Source: UBA1794 sp031552405
GTDB lineage: Bacteria > Bacteroidota > Bacteroidia > Bacteroidales > Bacteroidaceae
Assembly: GCA_031552405.1 (NCBI GenBank)
Contig: JAVBMN010000020.1
Span: 1-64,000 of the forward strand
Direction: 5' to 3'
Length of the DNA: 64,000 nt
The notes under the pieces were generated by a model. That model searched no databases and was not told where the DNA came from. It saw only the letters and a list, made by a program, of their open reading frames with translations. Positions 18,103 to 27,266 of this stretch are shown piece by piece (within the stretch, counting starts at the first letter, position 1; the number at the start of each line of letters is the position of its first letter). The translations under genes and the position numbers were made by a program.

Positions 18103-18687
18103 CTATCTCACCCCCAGCACTTTATGAAGTTGTATGGAAAGTTTCCACGCCGGATGAAGCAACAGGTATTTAATTAGCCGGGACTGCAACTCCGAGTTTT
18201 GCTCTGCATCCCCCGTATCACAGGGCTGAAGGTAATAATGAAGCGCAGGGATTGCCAGATAATGCTCCAAATCTTCCTGCCCTGTATAAACCACCTTCAG
18301 CTCATGGCAGGAAGTCAGCACAGGAGCTCCCTGATTAGAGCCGAATTCATACTTGGGCGACCATGTAACCCAATCGATCCCAACAGGAAGCAAATGTGTA
18401 CCGTTCGTTTCCACAGCCACATATTTCTCCTCTTGTTTCAGTAACTGTATAAATGACTCATCCAGAAACAGAGAAGGCTCCCCCCCGGTAAGCACCACAT
18501 GGCGAGCCGGGTATTCGCATACACGATTCACAATATCTTCATCGCTAAGCCACTCCCCCTCCTTGTGCCGGGTATCACAGAAGGGACACTGCAGGTTACA
18601 CCCCGAGAAGCGAACGAAGACCGATGGCGTACCGCTATAAAAGCCCTCCCCCTGGAGAGAATAGAAGATCTCATTAATCTTCTTCAT
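18103..18687 (-). CDS. queE: 7-carboxy-7-deazaguanine synthase
   Basis: A radical SAM enzyme that rearranges 6-carboxy-tetrahydropterin to 7-carboxy-7-deazaguanine in queuosine biosynthesis. The cluster-binding cysteines are C30, C34 and C37 in SGCNLQCPFCDTRH, with the typical start EIFYSLQGEGFYSGTPSVF and the GGEPSL SAM-binding segment. It has 194 residues. It starts 14 bp inside the end of queD, so the two are translated from one message and act in consecutive steps. Confidence 0.95.
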   Translation of the reverse strand: MKKINEIFYSLQGEGFYSGTPSVFVRFSGCNLQCPFCDTRHKEGEWLSDEDIVNRVCEYPARHVVLTGGEPSLFLDESFIQLLKQEEKYVAVETNGTHLLPVGIDWVTWSPKYEFGSNQGAPVLTSCHELKVVYTGQEDLEHYLAIPALHYYLQPCDTGDAEQNSELQSRLIKYLLLHPAWKLSIQLHKVLGVR

Positions 18688-19006
18688 ACACAGCGGTATT
18701 CCTTTCCGACTCCTGCACCTCTGCCTTGTAACAATGAGGTATTTGTTCCACTACCCAGCGGGCGATATTTTCAGCCGTAGGATTAAAGGGAAGCACATCG
18801 TTCAGGTTCTTATGATCCAGTTTACCTTGAATCAAATCCTTAATATGTTTAAAATCAATCACCATCCCATCCGCATTCAACTCTGCCGATTTACAGTGTA
18901 CAGTGATGATCCAGTTGTGCCCATGCAAATGCTCGCATTTACTGGCATACCCCAATTGCAATGAGTGAGAAGCCGATATTTCAAGGCGCTTAATTACATA
19001 ATACAT
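18674..19006 (-). CDS. queD: 6-carboxy-5,6,7,8-tetrahydropterin synthase
   Basis: Makes 6-carboxytetrahydropterin from dihydroneopterin triphosphate, the step before QueE. The 110-residue protein has zinc ligands H14, H28 and H30, the catalytic Cys24 in KCEHLHGHNW, and LDHKNLND with the conserved Asp/His. It is the first gene of a two-gene queuosine operon that overlaps queE by 14 bp. Confidence 0.95.
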   Translation of the reverse strand: MYYVIKRLEISASHSLQLGYASKCEHLHGHNWIITVHCKSAELNADGMVIDFKHIKDLIQGKLDHKNLNDVLPFNPTAENIARWVVEQIPHCYKAEVQESERNTAVYEED

Positions 19007-19036
19007 AATTCAGTAATTCATTATATCTTTACGCTA

Positions 19037-19044
19037 CAAATATA
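19037..19044 (-). promoter_or_regulatory. Promoter -7 box for queD-queE
   Basis: TATATTTG on the minus strand, 31 bp before the queD ATG. No clear -33 box. Confidence 0.45.
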
Positions 19045-19146
19045 CTATATTATCCCGGCACATACGGAAAATGGAATGTTTTTTAAACCCAATAAAACAT
19101 AATGCACTGGTAATCAACGCCAGAACAAGCAATAAGAGAGACTTTT

Positions 19147-19230
19147 CATCGCAGGCCTGAAGTTCTGGAATCGCAGGCCTAAGATTATAAAACTTCAGGC
19201 CTGCGACTTGAGAACTTCAGGCCTGCGATG
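19147..19230. repeat. AGGCCT-core palindromic array, 22-bp period
   Basis: Four 18-bp units start at 19147, 19169, 19191 and 19213, exactly 22 bp apart with 4-bp spacers. Units 1-2 read CATCGCAGGCCTGAAGTT and AATCGCAGGCCTAAGATT; units 3-4 read in the opposite sense (AACTTCAGGCCTGCGACT, AACTTCAGGCCTGCGATG). The whole array is therefore also one inverted repeat. It lies in the 650-bp gene-free region between the divergent queD and exopolysaccharide operons; the rest of that region holds only promoter boxes. Confidence 0.85.
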
Positions 19231-19482
19231 AAAAAGCGGATGCCCTACGGTAAAAATTTCCCCTCCCCGCGATTCATAAATTCACACAGAGTATCCTCAC
19301 AACTCTAGAACCTTCCTTACAATCTTCATACCGTAAAATAAGGTAAAATTAACCCTTTTTGAGGTATCGAAATGAGCAAACTAAACCCTCATCACACTCT
19401 TCATACCGGAAACATCAAGTCCATCAAACAAAAGGATAGTGTTAATATATCGAAAAACAAGCACAATTATACGCAAAGTTTA

Positions 19483-19513
19483 TTGGTATATTCCCAAAAA
19501 AACACTTACTTTG
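19483..19513 (+). promoter_or_regulatory. Probable promoter of the exopolysaccharide operon
   Basis: A TTG at 19483-19485 is followed after 20 bp by TTACTTTG at 19506-19513, one mismatch from the TAnnTTTG consensus. The start would give a leader of roughly 130 nt before the chosen ATG at 19656. No inverted repeats of an invertible capsule promoter were found around it. Confidence 0.4.
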
Positions 19514-19655
19514 CCTCGATTTCTAGCCGAATATGCCCGCCTGGGAATTAACTATTTTTCAAGTGTAACAGATAACAACTACAAAAATGATACTACTCAA
19601 AGAAATATTCTTTGGTAATTTGCATTTTTTGAAGAGTTCAAAAAAAAGACGATCT

Positions 19656-20558
19656 ATGCATATCAAAAAAGCCAAACTCATTCTATTATTGAATGGTATT
19701 GCCCTCTTTGCACCCATTTCATTATTGGCTCAGAATCAAAACGAGATTGAAACTCGCAGAGAAATAGAGAGCAGAAAGAATGCCCTTGACGCTGCCGATG
19801 AATACGGAAAAGAGCTGTACAACTTCATTGTCGACAGTCTTCAAAGAGGAGAACAAAACGAGAATTACGAATTCACCCCCGACGAAGACAAACTCCCCCA
19901 AAGAGGATATGTAGATCAGCTACTTGGTCTTGAAGACTTAAGCCTGCCGCCGCTGGAAACATTTATGGCATCCGTGTATGACAACGGAAGCGTAAAAGAA
20001 AAAGTGGCATTTCAAGAACAAATGGAAGCTGAATATCGCCACGTAAAGGCTGAGTGGTGGGATTACGTTCGTTTCCATGCCCAATATGCCTACGGGTACT
20101 TTTACAATTTCAACAGCTATTATTCCGATTACATGCCTGCCACCACCTCCAACGCTCAGCACAGCTGGAGCATCGGAGCCGACCTCATCGTTCCTTTGGG
20201 CGATTTGTTTGGAAGAAAGCATAAGCTAAGGACACATAAGGCTAAAATAGACCAGGCCATCTACCTCCAAGAGGCTGTAGTTGAAGAACGAAAACTGAGA
20301 ATTCTCAATGCATACAACTCTATTCTTGAGAATCTGGCTGCCGTAAAACCACGTGCTGAAACCGTAGCACTCTACGATGCAAACATGAAAGTGTCGGCTA
20401 ACGACTTTATCAATGGTAATACCTCTATCATCGAGCTTTCACTGGAAAGACAGCGTCGATCCACTGCAATCGTTCAGTACCAACAGGGACGTGTAGCCCT
20501 GTTCAGCGCCGTGCGAACACTTGAGTTGCTCACCAATATCAAAATCATTAAAGACTAA
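19656..20558 (+). CDS. Half-size TolC-like outer-membrane protein of the exopolysaccharide operon
   Basis: The start is placed at the ATG at 19656 (MHIKKAKLILLLNGIAL), giving 300 residues with a signal peptide ending at LLAQN. The second half (SWSIGADLIVPLGDLFGRKH, then about 110 residues of amphipathic helix with NDFINGNTSIIELSLERQ) resembles one repeat of TolC-type efflux proteins, which normally contain two. A trimeric channel would then need more subunits or a partner. It is the first gene of the operon, 5 bp ahead of the Wzc-like gene, where a Wza-type export lipoprotein would be expected. A role in glycan exit through the outer membrane is inferred. Confidence 0.7.
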   Translation: MHIKKAKLILLLNGIALFAPISLLAQNQNEIETRREIESRKNALDAADEYGKELYNFIVDSLQRGEQNENYEFTPDEDKLPQRGYVDQLLGLEDLSLPPLETFMASVYDNGSVKEKVAFQEQMEAEYRHVKAEWWDYVRFHAQYAYGYFYNFNSYYSDYMPATTSNAQHSWSIGADLIVPLGDLFGRKHKLRTHKAKIDQAIYLQEAVVEERKLRILNAYNSILENLAAVKPRAETVALYDANMKVSANDFINGNTSIIELSLERQRRSTAIVQYQQGRVALFSAVRTLELLTNIKIIKD

Positions 20559-20563
20559 ATATT

Positions 20564-22726
20564 ATGCCTTTTTCACTGTATATATCACAATTCTTCTATC
20601 GGATACGCCACTGGCTATTTTTCGGTACATTGATAATCACTGCTCTAGTATATTACTTTAGTCAGTTTCTGTCAAAGGCTTATACTTCCTCTACCAGCAT
20701 CTATGCTGGTGTTACATCTGCGGTGAGCCTTGACGAATCGCAAATCTCCTACTTCTCTATCAACAGTACATTCGACAACTTGATCAACCTGACCAAGGCA
20801 AGAGGTACACTTGAGAAAGTGGCGATTAAACTATTGGCACAAAGCTATGTCTGCGGAAATCCTTATGAGGATACAGAGCAAATTAAGGCGGTGAATTATC
20901 GCGCCTTGATACAAGAAACTCCACAAGAGATTTTAAAGCTCATTGATAAGAAGTCGCAAAAAAACACTGCAGCCAGACTAACCGCTGCATACAAAAAGAA
21001 CCGCACAAATTTTGTATATCGTATTGTAAACAGCGACCACCCCTTCTTTAGTTGTAACGCACTATCCAGAGTAGACTCCAAGCGTTTAGGATCCAGTGAC
21101 TTGATCGAGATCCAATACACGACCTCTGATCCGGGTTTGGCCGAAAGTACCGTTCGTTTTATCAGTGAAGAACTATTATCTGCATACGAGGACTTGCGCT
21201 TTTCTGCTGCAAATGACGTAGTAGCCTACTTTGAACGCGAGCTGAAAAAGATCAAGGCCGACTTAGCGCAACAGGAAGAATCACTCATTGCCTTTAACAA
21301 AGCGAATGATGTAATCAACTACTTTGAGCAAACCAAGGCGTTAGCTATTCACTATACTGACTTTCATGCCAGATATGAAGAAACAATGGAAAAGCTCCAT
21401 TCCAGTGACGTAGCTTTGAACGACTTGAAGAAAACAATGGACATACGTAACAACCTGCTTCAAACAAACGTGGATTTCTTGGCCAAACTGGATGAGGTAG
21501 CGAAGTTAACAGAGAGTATACTCCAAAAAGAAATATTCAGCTCCACTGATGCGCAGCTCCGGGATGAGGCACTGATAAGTGACCGAAAAAAGCGGGATGA
21601 GCTTGAAAGATACATCAGTTCACTGTCCGACAACATCGACGTATACACCTACAGCAAAGAAGGTATTAACATTAGTGAAATGGCTCTCAGATGGCTCGAC
21701 GAATTAATCATAAATGCGAAAGCCAAAGCCCAGCTTAAAGTAATGGACGGCTGGAAGAGCAATCTGAAACGTCAGTATCAAGAGTTCTCACCAGTAGGTA
21801 CGCTGCTTGCCCGTTTTGAACGCGGTATTGGTATCACAGAAGAGCAGTTGAAGCTGATCTTGCACGGTTTGCATCTCGCAAAACTGAAACAAAAGAGCAT
21901 TCAAATGAGTACTGCTACTCTGAAAATCGTTACAGATCCTACGTATCCTTTCTCCGGTAGCAATAACAGATGGCTCTACATAGCCGCTGCCTTCCTTGGA
22001 AGTTTGATCTTCATTACCGGTATATTCCTAATCATCGAGCTGCTAGACCGTACACTACGCGATGAATTACGTACTTCAAGGCTAACAAAAACGCCGGTAT
22101 TGGGTGCTTTTACAGGTCATAACAATATTAAGTTCCGTGGCTATGCAAAGGTGTGTAACCGTATTGCAACGTCATACGCCACCAACCGGTTGAATCCTTA
22201 TTTGAAGCCGGGTGAGACCTGCATTATCAACCTGCTCAGTTTGCAGAAGGGTGAAGGAAAGAGCTATTTCTCCTCTTACCTCACTGATCACTGGGAGGAC
22301 ATGGGATTCCAGGTAACTACTGTAAAATGTGGCGAAGACTTTGATCCGAACACCAAAGATTATGTATTGGCACAAAAGCTTAATGAGATCTGGAAACCTA
22401 CCAGCAAAACAAAGCCTAACATTGTACTGGTTGAGTACCCTGAGATGTCTACAGGAAGCACACCGCTTTCTCTGTTGAAAGAAGCTCAAATAAATCTGTT
22501 GATTTGTAACGCCTGCCGTTTGTGGCAACGTAGCGACGATATTCTTTTGTCCCAGATTAAGAAAGAAATGGGTGAAGATGTACCTATGTATATCTATTTG
22601 AATAATGCGGATCGTTATGTAGTTGAGAACTTTACCGGCGACTTGCCTCCTCAATTACCTATCCACTCATTCATAAAGAGCCTGTTCTCACTCGGATTTA
22701 CATCCAAGAAGGCTTCGGTGAAATAA
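20564..22726 (+). CDS. Wzc/GumC-like polysaccharide co-polymerase with degenerate kinase-like domain
   Basis: An inner-membrane protein of 720 residues. Membrane helices at about 17-37 and 469-488 flank a long periplasmic coiled-coil region (about 215-350), the plan of chain-length regulators. The cytosolic domain (about 500-720) resembles BY-kinases: QKGEGKS (about 560-566) looks like a Walker A loop and NIVLVEYPEM (about 618-627) occupies the Walker A' position but has Glu where Asp is usual. There is no C-terminal tyrosine cluster; the protein ends KKASVK. Autophosphorylation is therefore doubtful. It probably links polymerisation to export. Confidence 0.8.
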   Translation: MPFSLYISQFFYRIRHWLFFGTLIITALVYYFSQFLSKAYTSSTSIYAGVTSAVSLDESQISYFSINSTFDNLINLTKARGTLEKVAIKLLAQSYVCGNPYEDTEQIKAVNYRALIQETPQEILKLIDKKSQKNTAARLTAAYKKNRTNFVYRIVNSDHPFFSCNALSRVDSKRLGSSDLIEIQYTTSDPGLAESTVRFISEELLSAYEDLRFSAANDVVAYFERELKKIKADLAQQEESLIAFNKANDVINYFEQTKALAIHYTDFHARYEETMEKLHSSDVALNDLKKTMDIRNNLLQTNVDFLAKLDEVAKLTESILQKEIFSSTDAQLRDEALISDRKKRDELERYISSLSDNIDVYTYSKEGINISEMALRWLDELIINAKAKAQLKVMDGWKSNLKRQYQEFSPVGTLLARFERGIGITEEQLKLILHGLHLAKLKQKSIQMSTATLKIVTDPTYPFSGSNNRWLYIAAAFLGSLIFITGIFLIIELLDRTLRDELRTSRLTKTPVLGAFTGHNNIKFRGYAKVCNRIATSYATNRLNPYLKPGETCIINLLSLQKGEGKSYFSSYLTDHWEDMGFQVTTVKCGEDFDPNTKDYVLAQKLNEIWKPTSKTKPNIVLVEYPEMSTGSTPLSLLKEAQINLLICNACRLWQRSDDILLSQIKKEMGEDVPMYIYLNNADRYVVENFTGDLPPQLPIHSFIKSLFSLGFTSKKASVK

Positions 22727-22772
22727 TGTAAGTGTATTATCCAGAAGATAATCTACAAAATATAAGCAAGAT

Positions 22773-24248
22773 ATGAACAATGTTCAATCCCGCTCCTCAA
22801 TGGGGCCGCAAAACCTGATTTATGCTACGATCTGCCTTGGGCTGGTCGGCATACTTTATGCGGCTATCAACCAGCGGATGCCAATGCTCTTCGCTATGGG
22901 AGCATTGCCATTCTTGCTCATAGGGTTTGCTTATACATTCAAAAGTCCGCTATTTTGTTTCCTGGTATTCTTTACCGGAAACTATTTCATCATGACTCTG
23001 TTCCGATACAGTGGAATGAGCGGATTGAGCTTTCTTATTGACATCGCAATCGTATTAACCCTGATTGTTGCACTCATTCATACAGCTCTTTTTCACAATA
23101 TCCCTTGGAAAAGAGTTATGAACCCGGTCACATTTGGTGCGTTAGTATGGATGATCTACACATTCCTTGAGGTGTTGAACCCCAACTCTATGTTTTCGGC
23201 GTGGGTGGCATCCCGACAAATGATTTATGGATGTTTGGCTGTGGTTATCATGTCATGTATTGTATATACAAAGAAGTCCTATATACAGACTACTCTGCTA
23301 TTACTTGCTTTTTTCACGCTGATCTCTGCATTCAAAGCAATCTGGCAGAAACACGTAGGTTTTGACCCTATTGAATCAAGGTGGCTGTACGAAGAAGGAG
23401 GCGCGGTAACACATATCATATTCTCCGGTATACGCTACTTCTCCATCTTTACGGATGCCAGTAATTTTGGCTCTAACATGGGGTTCACCACGCTGATTTT
23501 CTTCATCATGCCTTTCTATATTAAGAACCCTCTTATAAAAGGCTTCTATATATTCGTTGCTGCACTGTCGTGTTACGGAATGTTTATCTCAGGAACTCGA
23601 GGAGCAATTGTAGTACCCCTTGCCGGATTGGCCTATTTTTGCCTGTTGGGCAAGAACTTCAAGGCTTTCTCGGCTTCAGTGGTTCTCTTTTTATTCCTCT
23701 TTTGTTTCTTCGCATTTACTACACTTGGCGAAAGTAACAACTACATCCGCCGAATGCGTACGGCGTTTACACCCAGTGAAGATGCTTCTTTCAACGTTCG
23801 TAAAGAAAACCAGAATCTGATTCGCTCTTATATGCATAATAAACCTTTTGGTGTAGGACTCGGATTAGGAGGTGTAGAAGCACAGCGATTCGGAGAAACC
23901 TATATCAGTACTATCCCTGTAGACTCCTGGTATATTAAGCTCTGGGTAGAAACCGGATGGATTGGTTTGACACTTTACCTCTTGATTGTATTATCGGCAA
24001 TCTTCTGGGGTAGTTACAACATTATGTTCCGAATAAAAGACCCTACGCTACGCGGTACAATGGCCGCACTTGCAAGCGGGTGTTTCGGACTGCTGGTGAG
24101 TGCATATGGTAACTCCTTCTTCGGACAGTTCCCTACTCACTTCATTGTGTTTACCGCATTAGGCCTTATGGCCATTGCTCCTCATATTGAAAGAGATGAG
24201 GAGGACGAAAATAACATCTACAGTAAAAAACAAGATTTAATAGAATAG
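22773..24248 (+). CDS. O-antigen ligase/polymerase (Wzy-like) membrane protein
   Basis: A 491-residue polytopic membrane protein with about eleven hydrophobic helices. The large loop before the last helices contains the Wzy_C-type signature: RGAIVVPLAGL, MHNKPFGVGLGLGGVEAQRF and DSWYIKLWVETGWIGL. Such proteins polymerise lipid-linked repeat units or ligate glycans at the periplasmic face. In this operon the polymerase role is the simplest reading. It lies 46 bp after the Wzc-like gene and 4 bp before a glycosyltransferase gene. Confidence 0.85.
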   Translation: MNNVQSRSSMGPQNLIYATICLGLVGILYAAINQRMPMLFAMGALPFLLIGFAYTFKSPLFCFLVFFTGNYFIMTLFRYSGMSGLSFLIDIAIVLTLIVALIHTALFHNIPWKRVMNPVTFGALVWMIYTFLEVLNPNSMFSAWVASRQMIYGCLAVVIMSCIVYTKKSYIQTTLLLLAFFTLISAFKAIWQKHVGFDPIESRWLYEEGGAVTHIIFSGIRYFSIFTDASNFGSNMGFTTLIFFIMPFYIKNPLIKGFYIFVAALSCYGMFISGTRGAIVVPLAGLAYFCLLGKNFKAFSASVVLFLFLFCFFAFTTLGESNNYIRRMRTAFTPSEDASFNVRKENQNLIRSYMHNKPFGVGLGLGGVEAQRFGETYISTIPVDSWYIKLWVETGWIGLTLYLLIVLSAIFWGSYNIMFRIKDPTLRGTMAALASGCFGLLVSAYGNSFFGQFPTHFIVFTALGLMAIAPHIERDEEDENNIYSKKQDLIE

Positions 24249-24252
24249 AATT

Positions 24253-25368
24253 ATGAATATAGCTCCTTTTTTTAGTGCACCCTGGTGGGATGTGAATAAA
24301 GACAATGTGCTGCATGTGGCAGATGCAATTATCTATTTACTCTTCCTTATTTCTGTGTTGTACCTGCTCTTTTTCGCTTTGATCTCATTGACAAAGTGGA
24401 AACAAAGATATGATACAGCCAAGAAGAAACATAAGTTTATTATATTCTTCCTGGCTCGCCCAAATGAAGACAGGAGTATTTTAGAGTCTGTTCTTGACTT
24501 ACAAAATCAAGACTATCCCGAAGATAAATACGATATCGTTGTAGGATACTCTGACTTAAGAGATAGCACAATTGATGAGTTGCACGATGCAGGAATAGAG
24601 ACCTATCAACTGGACAACAGCTATGACAGCGGAAGCAGTCTGAAAAAGATCATGTCTGTATTGCCTGAAAGAGCATACGATATGATTGTATTGTTTGACG
24701 CAAATAATATTGTGACCAATGACTTCCTGACAAGAATGAATGAAGCTTACTATTCAGGATGTATGGCCATACAGTCACATCGTGTTCCCATGGAGATACA
24801 TTCCATCTTTGGCCGTTTAGGTTCTGTCAGCGAAGAAATCAACAATTCGATCTTCCGCAAAGGACATATTCAGGTGGGATTCTCTGCTGCTCTCAACAGC
24901 TCGGGCATTGTGATTGATTACGACTGGATGAAAGAAAACGCCGATTCATTAAAACGAAATGATGTTGTAAAGCAGCTTGAAACAGGCCTTCTCAAACAGA
25001 ACATCTACATTGATTATATGAACGATGTCTATACTTTCATTACCGAAAGCCAAGCATCGGGAGGTAAGTTCCAGAAGCAGCACAGCAAATGGCAAAGGGA
25101 AACACTTGTCAATGTATTCAGAGAATTACCTCGTTTCATTTTATTCATACTCCAGGGTAACTGGGACTATTGCAATAAGATTTTCCAATGGCTGCTTCCC
25201 TCGCGTGTAAACCTGACTCTTCTTATAGGCCTTTTTGCTTGTATTACATTTGTGTACGACTGGAGTATTTCTATTAAATGGTTTATCCTGCTTATTCTTC
25301 TGTTTGTAGTATATGCAGTGGCAGCTCCGGATAAGATCATCAGTAAAAAGAATTATCAGAAAGCATAA
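24253..25368 (+). CDS. Membrane-associated family 2-like glycosyltransferase
   Basis: A 371-residue protein with one N-terminal membrane segment (about 22-47) and two or three near the C terminus (from about 295). The cytosolic GT-A-like domain contains KFIIFFLARPNEDRSILESV, the metal-binding-type acidic motif FDANN (Asp about 150) and KQHSKWQRE as a possible QxxRW-like segment. It should add a sugar to the lipid-linked or growing chain. The donor sugar is unknown. The DxD is reduced to DAN, common in divergent members. Confidence 0.75.
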   Translation: MNIAPFFSAPWWDVNKDNVLHVADAIIYLLFLISVLYLLFFALISLTKWKQRYDTAKKKHKFIIFFLARPNEDRSILESVLDLQNQDYPEDKYDIVVGYSDLRDSTIDELHDAGIETYQLDNSYDSGSSLKKIMSVLPERAYDMIVLFDANNIVTNDFLTRMNEAYYSGCMAIQSHRVPMEIHSIFGRLGSVSEEINNSIFRKGHIQVGFSAALNSSGIVIDYDWMKENADSLKRNDVVKQLETGLLKQNIYIDYMNDVYTFITESQASGGKFQKQHSKWQRETLVNVFRELPRFILFILQGNWDYCNKIFQWLLPSRVNLTLLIGLFACITFVYDWSISIKWFILLILLFVVYAVAAPDKIISKKNYQKA

Positions 25369-25377
25369 CATATAGCT

Positions 25378-26553
25378 ATGCAAGGGAGAGACTTCATCTT
25401 TACCAGTCTCCAATCATGGGATGTTTCCATCGGAGCAAATGTGAAAGAGATCGCCTCTGAGATCTCTAAGCATAACCGGGTATTATTCATAAATTCCCCG
25501 CTGGACACTTTGTCATATCGTGGGAAGGAAGACAAGCCTGAAACAATCCACCGGAGAGAGGTAGTCCAAAAGAAACGGCCTGCCTTACGCCAGATCAATC
25601 CTAACTTTTGGGCATTGGACCCCCCTTTTACGGTACTCCCTGTACAGTTCTTGCCTGACGGAATCTGCTTTGATGCCGTAAATAGGCTAAACAATTTCGG
25701 AATCTATTCGTATGCCAAGAAAGTTATCAAACAACTTGGCTTTGAAAATCCTATATTGTTTATTGACAATGACATCTACCGAAGCTTCTATGCCAAGGAA
25801 ATGCTAAAACCGGCTTTCACGATATTCTATATCCGGGACAATCTGGTTAGTGCATATTGGAAACGTCACGTACCCCGTTTATGCCCCAAAATCTGCAAAA
25901 AGGCGGATGTGGTTTTGACCAACTCAGAATATTATGAAGATCTGTTTCGTCCTCATAACCCTCAGATACACTACATAGGCCAAGGAGTAAATCTGAGCCA
26001 GTACAATATCCGGGAAACGCGGACGATACCCAGCGATCTGAATGGTATACCCTACCCCATCATAGGATATACGGGACTTATCACTTCACTTCGTTTGGAT
26101 GCTGATCTGTTACATTCCGTAGCAAAGGCTCGTCCCAACTACTCTTTTGTGATGGTGGGAAAAGAAGACGAACAGTTTGCTTCCCACGCCATCCATAAAC
26201 TTCCTAATGTATTCTTTCTGGGCGAGAAACCATATCGTGAGATATCCTCATACATCAGCGCTTTTGATGTATGTATCAACCCTCAGCTTATCAACTCTGT
26301 AACAAACGGGAATTATCCGCTTAAGATTGACGAGTACCTTGCCCTTGGCAAACCGGCTGTAGCCACGCGAACAGACTTCATGAAGTTGTTTGCGGATACA
26401 GTATGGACGTGCATAGGAGCAGATGAATACGCAGCCGCTATCGACCAGGCGCTAACTGAGAATTCAAGTGAAACCATCAGCAAGCGAGTTGCAATGGCTG
26501 AGTCACATTCATGGGAACAATGTGTGAAGCGTATTTATTCTTACATTCCTTAA
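25378..26553 (+). CDS. Glycosyltransferase family 1/4-like protein
   Basis: A cytosolic GT-B glycosyltransferase of 391 residues. It begins GRDFIFTSLQSWDVSIGANV; the C-terminal half has IIGYTGLITSLRLDADLLHSV, VFFLGEKPYREISSYISAFD and the donor-binding EYLALGKPAVATRTDF (about 319-334). The fold is typical of retaining enzymes that use nucleotide sugars. It starts 9 bp after the family 2-like gene and is followed after 5 bp by the acyltransferase gene. Confidence 0.85.
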   Translation: MQGRDFIFTSLQSWDVSIGANVKEIASEISKHNRVLFINSPLDTLSYRGKEDKPETIHRREVVQKKRPALRQINPNFWALDPPFTVLPVQFLPDGICFDAVNRLNNFGIYSYAKKVIKQLGFENPILFIDNDIYRSFYAKEMLKPAFTIFYIRDNLVSAYWKRHVPRLCPKICKKADVVLTNSEYYEDLFRPHNPQIHYIGQGVNLSQYNIRETRTIPSDLNGIPYPIIGYTGLITSLRLDADLLHSVAKARPNYSFVMVGKEDEQFASHAIHKLPNVFFLGEKPYREISSYISAFDVCINPQLINSVTNGNYPLKIDEYLALGKPAVATRTDFMKLFADTVWTCIGADEYAAAIDQALTENSSETISKRVAMAESHSWEQCVKRIYSYIP

Positions 26554-26558
26554 GAAGT

Positions 26559-27185
26559 ATGCAATTAGAACAGTTAAAACAATCCATCAAGCAGAATCAG
26601 AAGCTAAAAGACTTTGTCTTATTTTTGATCTCACCCAAGCGCAATCCCAAGCCGCGAATATGGGTTAAATGGTTTGTGAACCCGTTTGTGCATAAGCGGG
26701 GAAAAGGAACTGTAATCCGTTCATGGCGTTCCAGAATCGATGTATTTCCCTGGCATCGGTTTGATGTGGGGAATTATGTAACTATAGAAGACTTTACCGT
26801 AGTTAACAATGGAGCGGGTGACGTTATTCTGGGCGACAATGTAAGAATCGGGATAGGCTCTTCCGTCTTAGGTCCGGTTGTTATCAAATCCGGTTGCGGA
26901 CTGGGCCAACATGCATTTGTTTCAGGCTTCAATCATCGTTTTGAAGATGGAAAACGCAACTCTTCCGAACAAGATTTGGAACGAAGACCTACCGTTATTG
27001 ACGAAGATACCCACATCGGCTCCAATGCTGTGGTAGTAGCAGGTGTACATATAGGTAAACGTTGCCAGATAGGCTCAGGAAGTGTAGTTACCAAAGACAT
27101 TCCCGATTATTCTGTAGCAGTGGGGAATCCAGCCAAAGTAATTAAACGATTTGATTTCGAAAAAGACGAGTGGGTAAAGGCCTGA
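26559..27185 (+). CDS. Left-handed beta-helix acyltransferase
   Basis: The start is placed at the ATG at 26559 (MQLEQLKQSIKQNQKLKD), 5 bp after the previous stop, giving 208 residues. Hexapeptide repeats typical of O-acetyltransferases fill the second half: GDNVRIGIGSSVLGPVVIKS, THIGSNAVVVAGVHIGK and QIGSGSVVTKDIPDYSVAVG, then NPAKVIKRFD. It probably O-acetylates a sugar of the exopolysaccharide. It is the last enzyme gene before the LruC-domain lipoprotein. Confidence 0.85.
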   Translation: MQLEQLKQSIKQNQKLKDFVLFLISPKRNPKPRIWVKWFVNPFVHKRGKGTVIRSWRSRIDVFPWHRFDVGNYVTIEDFTVVNNGAGDVILGDNVRIGIGSSVLGPVVIKSGCGLGQHAFVSGFNHRFEDGKRNSSEQDLERRPTVIDEDTHIGSNAVVVAGVHIGKRCQIGSGSVVTKDIPDYSVAVGNPAKVIKRFDFEKDEWVKA

Positions 27186-27266
27186 AATGCATTTATCGAT
27201 ATCTTGGAATTAAAACTAAATAAGCATAGTATTACAATAGTATATAAACAATCCATAGAATAGCGT

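Noticed and set aside
19400..19660. An invertible capsule-type promoter ahead of the exopolysaccharide operon
   Set aside because: No pair of inverted repeats flanks the promoter and no recombinase gene is nearby.
20564..22726. The Wzc-like protein as an active tyrosine kinase
   Set aside because: No C-terminal tyrosine cluster and a changed Walker A' motif; it was annotated as kinase-like only.
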